The translations under genes were made by a program, and so were the position numbers. DNA of 36,864 nucleotides from Lachnospiraceae bacterium (GTDB taxonomy: Bacteria > Bacillota > Clostridia > Lachnospirales > Lachnospiraceae). This document shows positions 1-6,042 of this stretch, piece after piece. The stretch is taken from positions 1-36,864 of the forward strand of contig JAKSSF010000023.1 of assembly GCA_024403235.1 (NCBI GenBank). Direction: 5' to 3'. The notes beneath the pieces were generated by a model. It was not told the origin of the DNA, did no database searches, and saw nothing but the letters and a program-made list of their open reading frames with translations. Within the stretch, counting starts at the first letter, position 1. Each line of letters begins with the position of its first letter.

Positions 1-12
1 TCTCAAAGTAAC

Positions 13-36
13 TTCCCGAAACTGAAAAAACGGGAA
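13..36 (+). terminator. weak hairpin, possible terminator of an upstream gene
   Basis: TTCCCG (13-18) and CGGGAA (31-36) form a 6-bp stem with a 12-base loop. A T-rich run follows only after about ten bases (around 47-52), so it is a poor match to a Rho-independent terminator. The gene it would serve lies outside the window. Confidence 0.3.
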
Positions 37-78
37 ATTAAATAAATTTTTTACTGAATGCGAAAATACAGAAATGCA

Positions 79-105
79 TTGACTGGGGGGTCAAAGGAGT
101 ACAAT
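79..105 (+). promoter_or_regulatory. possible sigma-A promoter for the secreted protein gene
   Basis: TTGACT (79-84) and TACAAT (100-105) resemble -35 and -10 boxes, but the spacer is only 15 bases. The -35 box lies inside a small inverted repeat, TTGAC (79-83) and GTCAA (90-94), separated by six bases. That repeat could be a regulator site over the promoter. The leader to the start codon would be about 55 bases. Confidence 0.35.
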
Positions 106-167
106 AGCAAGGAACTAAATGATAAAGGCTTTTTATAAGTCTAGTATAAAGAAGGAGAAAAAGTTAA

Positions 168-1127
168 ATGACAAAGAAATTCAAACAATTATTCACAATG
201 TTATTGGCTGTAGCTATTTTAGTTACAGGGTTTCCTGCAATGGAGGCAAAGGCTGCTGGAAAAACTGTGACAATAGCGACTGCTACACAAGGCACTACAG
301 AGTATTCGTCTGGAATGGTTACCGTAAGTGCAGGTTGGGGAGCTAGTAATGGTTTAATGTGGACGCCAACTTCTGGTAATCCAGCTAATGCTCCTTATGT
401 TATTAAAGTGGAGGAAGGGTATACAATAACTAAAATTGTAGCGACAATTGGTGGGCTACAATGTGAATCAGGGATTACAGCTATCAATGCAACTCCTGGT
501 GATGTAGCGTATACGCTAGCAGTAGATAATACAATTACAATCACAGATATTGATGCGGATGAAGTAACACTTACACCTGAAGGTTCTGGACAAAGTGTTA
601 TTCTCTGGCTTAAAGAATTCAAGGTGACCTACACAGGAGGTAATGACAATTCAACAGGTTCCTGTTCAGCACCAGCACCTAAGAAAGAAGCACCTGCTGA
701 ACCACCTACACCAGCAGAAGAATTAAGAGCAGCAGAAGAGGAAGCGCTTCCACTTGCAATTGTTGAAACAGATAAAAACCAGGTTGCTAAAGATGATACA
801 GGTATCGTACCTGATAAGGCGTATAACTTATCTGCTTATGTAACAACGAAAGGCTTTGTATCAGCATTAAATAAGATTGCAAAAGCAAACGCAGAAGCAA
901 AATCAGTATCTATCTATACTGGTAAAGCATTTACCTTTAATAAAGGTATTGTAGAAGCAATCAATAAGGGCGGTAAAGAAGTTGTTTACTACTTCAAACA
1001 TGCAGGACACATTTACAGCGTAACAGTTCCGGCAAATGTAGACGCTGCAAAAGTATTAGAGGTGAATGGTCATGCAGGTCCATTGTATGTTGGTAAAGTT
1101 CTTGGAACAACCAGCCTTGTAAAATAA
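168..1127 (+). CDS. secreted protein of unknown function, two-domain
   Basis: A 319-residue exported protein. Residues 1-30 form a signal peptide: a lysine-rich start, a hydrophobic core (LLAVAILVTGF) and an Ala-x-Ala type cleavage site near AKAA. Residues ~31-160 are rich in Thr, Val, Ile and Gly with no charge clusters, as in a beta-sandwich domain. Residues ~165-195 are a Pro/Ala/Glu linker. Residues ~205-319 form a second domain ending without an LPXTG or lipobox anchor. A GAAGGAG ribosome site lies at 151-157. The gene stands alone between a candidate promoter and a clear terminator. The C-terminal part resembles, from memory, modules seen in surface proteins of gut Clostridia, but I cannot name a family. 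Extracellular location is well supported; the role is unknown. Confidence 0.85.
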   Translation: MTKKFKQLFTMLLAVAILVTGFPAMEAKAAGKTVTIATATQGTTEYSSGMVTVSAGWGASNGLMWTPTSGNPANAPYVIKVEEGYTITKIVATIGGLQCESGITAINATPGDVAYTLAVDNTITITDIDADEVTLTPEGSGQSVILWLKEFKVTYTGGNDNSTGSCSAPAPKKEAPAEPPTPAEELRAAEEEALPLAIVETDKNQVAKDDTGIVPDKAYNLSAYVTTKGFVSALNKIAKANAEAKSVSIYTGKAFTFNKGIVEAINKGGKEVVYYFKHAGHIYSVTVPANVDAAKVLEVNGHAGPLYVGKVLGTTSLVK

Positions 1128-1159
1128 TAGAAAACTGAATAATAAGAAGTATATTTGAG

Positions 1160-1193
1160 AGCGGGTTTCACTTTGTGTGAGACCTGCTTTTTT
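1160..1193 (+). terminator. Rho-independent terminator after the secreted protein gene
   Basis: Twelve-base arms 1160-1171 and 1177-1188 pair throughout, allowing a few G-U pairs, around a five-base loop, and run into six T residues (1188-1193). It lies 32 bases after the stop codon. Confidence 0.85.
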
Positions 1194-1246
1194 GATGAGT
1201 TTGGATGATTTTATGTTTCTGTTGACTAGAGATGAAGTTGAGCTCG

Positions 1247-1294
1247 TGAAGTCACAAATTGCGACTTCAAGTTAGTAATGTAGAAAATTACTAA
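1247..1294. repeat. two tandem inverted repeats upstream of a promoter
   Basis: TGAAGTC (1247-1253) and GACTTCA (1263-1269) are perfect 7-base arms around a 9-base spacer. TTAGTAAT (1272-1279) and ATTACTAA (1287-1294) are perfect 8-base arms around a 7-base spacer. Both precede the -10 box at 1317-1322, and the second reaches the -35 region. They could be operators for dimeric regulators or hairpins of an upstream transcript. No known regulator motif is recognised. Confidence 0.5.
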
Positions 1295-1313
1295 ACCCGT
1301 TTCAACCTAAATG

Positions 1314-1322
1314 TGATATAAT
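1314..1322 (+). promoter_or_regulatory. extended -10 promoter for the small membrane protein gene
   Basis: TG-A-TATAAT (1314-1322) is a perfect extended -10 element. No good -35 box lies 16-18 bases upstream, which is acceptable for extended -10 promoters or for an activated promoter. The leader to the start codon at 1392 is about 63 bases. Confidence 0.55.
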
Positions 1323-1391
1323 GGAGCAGACAGATATTTATGTATCAAGTTTTCTAAAATAATCGATTAGAATTTAGATAAGGAGACACCA

Positions 1392-1691
1392 ATGAAAAAA
1401 GGATTTTACTACGGCAAAAAGGATTCTGCGAAGGAAGCCATGAAGGAAGCGGAAAATGACCGCAAAGCGAAAGTGAAGAAAATGATTGACAAGGCTACTA
1501 TCGTTATTATTTTCTTGTTATTTGTGGTACCTATGCCTAAAAAAGTGGAAAACACAGAGACAGTAAAATATGAATCCTTGTTATATAATGTGATTAAATA
1601 CGATGAGGTAGTAGCAGAAGGACATCACACCGGATTTGCCATTGAATTTTGTGGTTTTACAGTGTATGACAAATCTACCTATACAGAATAA
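1392..1691 (+). CDS. small one-pass membrane protein, unknown
   Basis: A 99-residue protein that I do not recognise. Residues 1-33 are strongly charged (Lys/Glu/Asp-rich, likely helical and cytoplasmic). Residues ~34-48 form one short membrane segment (about TIVIIFLLFVVP). Residues ~50-99 form a small polar domain with a single Cys (FCGF) that would lie outside the cell under the positive-inside rule. An AAGGAG ribosome site lies 6-7 bases before the ATG. It is 12 bases upstream of the acyltransferase gene and probably co-transcribed with it, so it may act with that enzyme, but this rests on position alone. Confidence 0.7.
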   Translation: MKKGFYYGKKDSAKEAMKEAENDRKAKVKKMIDKATIVIIFLLFVVPMPKKVENTETVKYESLLYNVIKYDEVVAEGHHTGFAIEFCGFTVYDKSTYTE

Positions 1692-1703
1692 GTTAGGAAT
1701 TTT

Positions 1704-2804
1704 ATGAAAACGAAAAAAGAACGAAATAAAACCTTTGCCCTGTTATCTGCCTTTGGCATAATTTTTGTAGTAGCAGGGCATGCAGATTTTGGCATATTTG
1801 ATGTGGCTGGGTTATTTCCCTATTACGCATTTCATGTGCCTTTATTTGTGTTTATCTCCGGATATTTTTATAGAGAAGAAGCAGAGCAAAATATAGGTAC
1901 ATTTTTGAGAAAGAAAGCAAAGCGATTGTTATTACCTTATTTTCTTTGGAATGTGTTCTATGGTGTTTTAGTAACTATTTTAGGGAAATTTGGTTTTGCT
2001 TTTGGACAGCCTATTTCTTTGAAAACCTTGATTTTTGATCCCGTCGTAGGAGGCGGTCACCAGTTTGGCTTGAATTTTGCAGCCTGGTTTGTGCCCATTT
2101 TATTTATCATAGAAGTATTTTATTTATGCATCCATAAATTGACCAAATGGCTGGGAACCTATCAGGACTGGATACTGTCTGTTGGGACTTTAGCAGTAGG
2201 AATCCTAACGGTTTATGCAGCAATCGGTGGGCATGTTTGGGGCTATTATAAATTTCCGGGAAGAATTTTATTTTTGCTGCCGACCTTTGCATGGGGATAT
2301 TTATATAAGAAGAAACTGGAACAAAAGGATATCCTGCCTACTATCTGGTATATGTCCATTTTATTTTTAGTCCAGTATCTGATATCTCTTTCCGGGAAAG
2401 GCATGGCTTACTCTGCAGTATGGTGTACCGGTTTTGCAGGTGGACCCTTCTTGCCTTACATTACGACCTTTACGGGGATTGCCTTCTGGCTAAGAATAGC
2501 AAAAATTATATCACCTGCTATTCCAAAGAATGGAATACTGGATACCATATCCAGACATACCTATAGCATTATGTTGCATCACATTACCGGCTTCTTTATA
2601 TTGAAGTCTTTCTTCTTTTTTGCTAGCCAAAGGGGCTGGTTTCTTGACTTTGATAAAATGGCATATTTTCAGGATTATGCATATGCCTATTTGCCAAAAG
2701 GGATAGAAGCGGGGAAATGGTTGTACCTTTTGATTGGTTTAGGGTTTCCTATTTTAGTAGATTATGTAGGGAGTTTGCTAAAGCAAGTCCCTAAACGGAC
2801 TTGA
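1704..2804 (+). CDS. acyltransferase-3 family membrane protein
   Basis: A 366-residue multi-spanning membrane protein with about ten hydrophobic segments. It matches the acyltransferase-3 family (OafA, WecH, OatA membrane part), whose members move acetyl or other acyl groups onto sugars or envelope polymers. The family-typical early histidine is in VAGHADF (about residue 26), followed by the HVPLFVFISGYFY segment and the basic RKKAKRLLLPYFLWN stretch. Length is normal for the membrane domain alone; there is no C-terminal SGNH domain. The ribosome site (TTAGGA) is weak. The acceptor is not evident, because no capsule or lipopolysaccharide genes adjoin it. Fucose/glucan O-acetylase-like function is possible. 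Confidence 0.85.
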   Translation: MKTKKERNKTFALLSAFGIIFVVAGHADFGIFDVAGLFPYYAFHVPLFVFISGYFYREEAEQNIGTFLRKKAKRLLLPYFLWNVFYGVLVTILGKFGFAFGQPISLKTLIFDPVVGGGHQFGLNFAAWFVPILFIIEVFYLCIHKLTKWLGTYQDWILSVGTLAVGILTVYAAIGGHVWGYYKFPGRILFLLPTFAWGYLYKKKLEQKDILPTIWYMSILFLVQYLISLSGKGMAYSAVWCTGFAGGPFLPYITTFTGIAFWLRIAKIISPAIPKNGILDTISRHTYSIMLHHITGFFILKSFFFFASQRGWFLDFDKMAYFQDYAYAYLPKGIEAGKWLYLLIGLGFPILVDYVGSLLKQVPKRT

Positions 2805-2827
2805 CTCTTCGTTGTTCCTCCAAATAG

Positions 2828-2856
2828 TTGACTTTATTTATTTAAAGTGATATAGT
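2828..2856 (+). promoter_or_regulatory. strong sigma-A promoter of the ABC importer operon
   Basis: TTGACT (2828-2833), a 17-base spacer and TATAGT (2851-2856), with an extended -10 TG at 2848-2849. The start of transcription is expected near 2863, leaving a leader of about 57 bases. Confidence 0.8.
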
Positions 2857-2869
2857 AAACACTGTTTAC
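2855..2869. promoter_or_regulatory. 15-bp perfect palindrome over the transcription start (operator-like)
   Basis: GTAAACA (2855-2861), one central C, then TGTTTAC (2863-2869). The arms are perfectly complementary. It overlaps the end of the -10 box and the predicted start site, the classic place for repressor binding. The half-site recalls TyrR boxes (TGTAAA and TTTACA halves), but the spacing differs and TyrR is not a Firmicute protein, so the regulator is unknown. Confidence 0.6.
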
Positions 2870-2891
2870 GGCCATTGTCGAAAAATGGCTG
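2869..2891 (+). other. leader hairpin upstream of the lipoprotein ribosome site
   Basis: Arms 2869-2876 and 2884-2891 pair over eight bases (core GCCATT and AATGGC, one G-U pair) with a 7-base loop. It sits between the palindrome and the GGAGG at 2906-2910. It may stabilise the mRNA 5' end; no T-run follows. Confidence 0.45.
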
Positions 2892-2919
2892 AAATCACAA
2901 AATGTGGAGGATGAAAAAA

Positions 2920-3951
2920 ATGAAAAAATTTTTAGCTCTTGCTTTAGTTGGAATGATGACTTTAGCAATGATTGGTTGTGGTAGCACACCAGCTCCTGCA
3001 ACAGAAGAACCTGCAGCTGAAGCAGCTGTAGAAGAAACAGTAGAAGCAGAAGAAGCTACTACGGATGGACAGGTTTACAAAGTAGGTATTTGTCAGTTAG
3101 TTCAGCATCCCGCTTTAGATGCAGCAACAGAAGGCTTTAAAACAGCTATCATTGATGCTCTTGGTGCAGATGCAGTTGTATTTGATGACCAGAACGCATC
3201 TGGTGATGCTGCAACCTGTGCAGTAATCGCTAACCAGTTCGTAGCAGATCAGGATGATCTTATTTTTGCAAACGCAACTCCTGCTCTTCAGGCAGCAGTA
3301 GCAGCTACAGATTCTATTCCGATTGTCGGGACTTCTGTAACAGACTTTGCTACAGCACTTGACATTGCAGATTGGACAGGAAAAACAGGTATCAATGTAA
3401 CAGGTACTTCTGACCTTGCTCCTCTTGCAGAACAGGCAGCTATGATCAAAGAACTTTGCCCAGATGCAAAGACAGTTGGTATTCTTTACTGTTCCGCAGA
3501 AGCTAACTCAAAATATCAGGCAACTGTTATTGAAGAAAGCTTAAAAGAACTAGGTCTTGAATACAAAGAGTACACAGCAGCAGATACTAATGATATTGCA
3601 TTAGTTACAACAACAGCTTGTAACGAAGTAGATGTTATCTATGTTCCTACAGATAACACAATGGCTTCTAGTACAGAAATCATTGCTAACATCGTAGAAC
3701 CTGCTGGTATCCCTGTAATCGCCGGGGAAGAAGGTATTTGCCAGGGATGTGGTATTGGTACACTTTCTATCAGCTACTACAGCTTAGGCTACAGAGCTGG
3801 TGAAATGGCAGTAGAAGTATTAAAGGGTGCAGATCCTGCAACTATGGATATCGACTTCGCAAAAGAATTAACCAAGAAATACATGGCTGATCGTTGTGCA
3901 GCATTGAACATCACCGTTCCTGCAGATTACGAAGAAATCGTAGTAGAATAA
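2920..3951 (+). CDS. ABC importer substrate-binding lipoprotein (TrpX/CD0873-like)
   Basis: The solute-binding component of an ABC importer, tethered to the outer face of the membrane. I place the start at ATG 2920, because TGGAGG (2905-2910) is nine bases before it and abuts the alternative ATG at 2911; an ATG at 2902 also exists. The protein is then 343 residues: signal peptide 1-19, lipobox ending in Cys-20 (MIGC), an Ala/Glu/Pro linker to about 45, then a periplasmic-binding fold opening with YKVGICQLVQHPALDAATEGF. That opening and the gene trio fit the PF04392-type family, which includes streptococcal TrpX (tryptophan) and C. difficile CD0873 (tyrosine). Substrate here is inferred only; other small organic molecules are possible. 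Confidence 0.88.
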   Translation: MKKFLALALVGMMTLAMIGCGSTPAPATEEPAAEAAVEETVEAEEATTDGQVYKVGICQLVQHPALDAATEGFKTAIIDALGADAVVFDDQNASGDAATCAVIANQFVADQDDLIFANATPALQAAVAATDSIPIVGTSVTDFATALDIADWTGKTGINVTGTSDLAPLAEQAAMIKELCPDAKTVGILYCSAEANSKYQATVIEESLKELGLEYKEYTAADTNDIALVTTTACNEVDVIYVPTDNTMASSTEIIANIVEPAGIPVIAGEEGICQGCGIGTLSISYYSLGYRAGEMAVEVLKGADPATMDIDFAKELTKKYMADRCAALNITVPADYEEIVVE

Positions 3952-3983
3952 TTTGTTTTATTCAAAAAAATAACTTTTATGCG

Positions 3984-4013
3984 CGGATTGGTTGCACTAT
4001 TGCAGCCAATCCG
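3984..4013 (+). terminator. stable hairpin after the lipoprotein gene, partial terminator or mRNA stabiliser
   Basis: Arms 3984-3995 and 4002-4013 pair over 12 bases (one G-U) around a 6-base loop. The following TGTTTGTTGT is only partly T-rich, so read-through into the permease is likely. This arrangement usually makes the binding protein more abundant than the membrane components. Confidence 0.6.
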
Positions 4014-4029
4014 TGTTTGTTGTAGAATG

Positions 4030-4169
4030 TAACTGTTCAGAGCCAAGCAAAATTTCAAGAACAGGCGTAAAATGCTTGCATTTTTAAGACTGTTTTTGAA
4101 ATTTTATTTGGCGGATACGCCACACCGAGGAAATGCAAAGTATTTTCGAGGTGTGGGTCTGAACAGTTA
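4030..4169. repeat. ~140-bp MITE-like element folding into a three-arm structure
   Basis: Perfect 12-base terminal inverted repeats TAACTGTTCAGA (4030-4041) and TCTGAACAGTTA (4158-4169) bound the element, with TA at both ends. Inside, 4042-4064 pairs with 4090-4112 over 23 positions (one mismatch, two G-U), capped by AAAATGC (4069-4075) and GCATTTT (4078-4084). A second arm pairs CCACACC (4120-4126) with GGTGTGG (4150-4156). Almost no bases lie between the three stems. There is no room for a protein. It looks like a miniature inverted-repeat element inserted between two genes of one operon. The TA ends would fit a Tc1/IS630-type mobiliser; copy number elsewhere cannot be seen. Confidence 0.75.
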
Positions 4170-4212
4170 AAAAAGGAAAGAACATTTCATAATAAAAAGA
4201 GTGGGGTAAGAT

Positions 4213-5127
4213 ATGGTAGCATTTTTAAATTCCCTGCCCGGTGCAACTGCCCAGGGTATTGTATGGGGAATCATGGCAATAGGTGTGTTTATCACTTATA
4301 AAATATTGGATGTAGCAGATTTGACTGTGGATGGTTCCTTCGGAACAGGTGGTGCAGTACTGGTTGCTTGCATGACCAGTGGGGTAAGCTTACCGGTTTC
4401 CATGGTACTTGCTTTTCTGGCAGGATGCTTGGCCGGACTGGTTACCGGTGTATTCCATACACAATTTGGTATTCCGGCAATTTTAGCAGGTATTTTAACA
4501 CAGCTTGCATTGTATTCTATCAACCTAAGAATTTTAGGTGGTGCAAACCTGACCTTATCCAGTAGAAACTATAACTTACTGATTACGCTTGGTAAGATTT
4601 CAAAATCTTTGGTGGTATTGGGAATTGCATCGGTTATTTTGATTGCAATTTTATATTGGTTTTTCGGCACAGAGTTAGGACATTCCTTACGTGCTACCGG
4701 TAATAATCAGTCCATGGCCAGAGCAAATGGTATCAATACTGATATTGCAAAGATTTTAGGTATTGTTATTTCCAATGGTATTGTTGCATTATCCGGTGCT
4801 TTTCTGTCTCAGTGGCAGGGCTTTGCGGATATCAATATGGGAAAAGGTGCTATCGTTATTGGTTTGGCTGCAGTAATTATCGGAGAAGTTCTTCTTGGAA
4901 AACTCTTTAAGAACTTTGCCTTAAAATTAGTGGCAGTTATTTGTGGTGGTATTATTTATTATGTAGTAATTACTTTGGTACTGCGTATGGGCTTAAATGC
5001 AAATGATTTGAAACTTTTAACAGCCCTTGTAGTAGCCATTTTCCTGGCAGTTCCTTATTGGAGAAGAAACTGGCAGGAAAAGAGAATTAAACCTGTAAAG
5101 GAGGTAGAAGAAAATGCTGCAAATTAA
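4213..5127 (+). CDS. ABC importer permease
   Basis: The membrane component of the importer: 304 residues with about eight to nine hydrophobic segments, of the BPD_transp_2 (branched-chain amino acid/ribose-like) permease type that pairs with TrpX-like binding proteins. Typical stretches are DLTVDGSFGTGGAV near residue 36, a GIPAILAGILTQLALYSINLRILG loop and the conserved SLRATGNNQSMARANGI cytoplasmic coupling region near 155-171. The ribosome site is modest (GTGGGG). It follows a 261-base gap filled by a hairpin and an inverted-repeat element, and overlaps the ATPase gene by 14 bases, so those two are translationally coupled. Confidence 0.88.
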   Translation: MVAFLNSLPGATAQGIVWGIMAIGVFITYKILDVADLTVDGSFGTGGAVLVACMTSGVSLPVSMVLAFLAGCLAGLVTGVFHTQFGIPAILAGILTQLALYSINLRILGGANLTLSSRNYNLLITLGKISKSLVVLGIASVILIAILYWFFGTELGHSLRATGNNQSMARANGINTDIAKILGIVISNGIVALSGAFLSQWQGFADINMGKGAIVIGLAAVIIGEVLLGKLFKNFALKLVAVICGGIIYYVVITLVLRMGLNANDLKLLTALVVAIFLAVPYWRRNWQEKRIKPVKEVEENAAN

Positions 5128-5911
5128 GAGCGTATATAAAACCTTCAATGCAGGTACAATCAATGAGAAAAAAGCGTTAAATGGTTTAAATTTAACCTTA
5201 AATGAAGGAGATTTTGTTACCGTTATCGGCGGTAATGGTGCAGGGAAGTCTACCATGCTGAATATGATAGCAGGTGTGTATCCTGTAGATTGTGGTTCTA
5301 TTATCATTGATGGTGAGGATGTTACAAGACTTCCGGAATTTAAACGAGCAAAATTTTTGGGCAGAGTATTCCAGGATCCTATGATGGGTACCGCTGCTGA
5401 TATGATGATCGAAGAAAATATGGCTTTGGCAAGTAGAAGAGGGATGAAGCGAACCCTTCGCTGGGCCATTAACAATAAAGAACGAGATGAGTTCAAGAAA
5501 CTGCTGACTATGCTTGGCTTGGGACTGGAAAATCGTCTTTCCACCAAGGTAGGTCTTTTATCCGGTGGCCAGAGACAGGCTTTAACATTATTGATGGCAA
5601 CCATGAGAAAGCCGAAGCTGTTATTGTTAGATGAGCATACTGCTGCGTTGGATCCGAAAACCGCAGCTACAGTATTACAGATATCAGATAAGCTGATTAA
5701 GGAAGATAATCTTACAGCCTTAATGATTACCCACAATATGAAAGATGCCATTGCCTATGGAAATCGTTTGATTATGATGAATGAAGGAAAAATCATTTTG
5801 GATGTCAGTGGTGAAGAAAAGAAACGCTTGACGGTAGATGATTTGCTTGCTGCATTCACCAAAATCAGTGGTTCTGAATTTGTAAATGATAGAGCTTTAT
5901 TAACGAAATAG
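5114..5911 (+). CDS. ABC importer ATP-binding protein
   Basis: The energy-coupling ATPase of the importer, 265 residues. Walker A is GGNGAGKST (residues 39-47). The ABC signature is LSGGQRQAL, Walker B with the catalytic Glu is LLLLDEHTAALDP, and the switch histidine is in MITHNM. All nucleotide-binding motifs are intact. The start lies inside the permease gene, preceded by AAAGGAGG (5098-5105). The gene ends just before a strong terminator, so the three importer genes form one transcription unit. Length and motif order fit the TrpZ-like partner of TrpX/TrpY systems. Confidence 0.93.
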   Translation: MLQIKSVYKTFNAGTINEKKALNGLNLTLNEGDFVTVIGGNGAGKSTMLNMIAGVYPVDCGSIIIDGEDVTRLPEFKRAKFLGRVFQDPMMGTAADMMIEENMALASRRGMKRTLRWAINNKERDEFKKLLTMLGLGLENRLSTKVGLLSGGQRQALTLLMATMRKPKLLLLDEHTAALDPKTAATVLQISDKLIKEDNLTALMITHNMKDAIAYGNRLIMMNEGKIILDVSGEEKKRLTVDDLLAAFTKISGSEFVNDRALLTK

Positions 5912-5914
5912 TAC

Positions 5915-5945
5915 AAAGGGACGACAAAATTGTCGTCCCTTTTTT
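5915..5945 (+). terminator. strong Rho-independent terminator of the importer operon
   Basis: A perfect GC-containing stem, 5915-5925 with 5932-5942 (core GGGACGAC and GTCGTCCC), around a small loop, followed by T residues to 5945. The A-run on the 5' arm means it could also work on the opposite strand. Confidence 0.93.
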
Positions 5946-5956
5946 GATACAACCAC

Positions 5957-5985
5957 TTGCATTTGCATAAAATATGAGTTATAGT
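5957..5985 (+). promoter_or_regulatory. sigma-A promoter of topA
   Basis: TTGCAT (5957-5962), 17 bases, TATAGT (5980-5985). It lies just after the importer terminator and about 58 bases before the topA start. Confidence 0.65.
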
Positions 5986-6042
5986 GTGGGAGATTTCGTT
6001 TCTAAAAAACGATTATCTTTTCAGAAATGAGGAATGAGAAGA

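Noticed and set aside
119-346. 75-codon + strand ORF overlapping the start of the secreted protein gene
   Set aside because: No ribosome site, Cys-rich shadow translation in another frame, and it overlaps a gene with a clear signal peptide and ribosome site.
2784-2803. 7-bp hairpin at the end of the acyltransferase gene
   Set aside because: Perfect arms CAAGTCC and GGACTTG, but no T-run follows, so it was not called a terminator.
5223-5230. TTATCGGC, the reverse complement of a sigma-28 -10 box
   Set aside because: Lies in the Walker A coding region of the ATPase and no AAACTTTA-like -35 is found 11 bases away on the proper side.
5017-5751. 244-codon minus-strand ORF opposite the ABC ATPase
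   Set aside because: Antisense shadow of a gene with all ABC motifs; its translation is low-complexity and hydrophobic with no recognisable domain.
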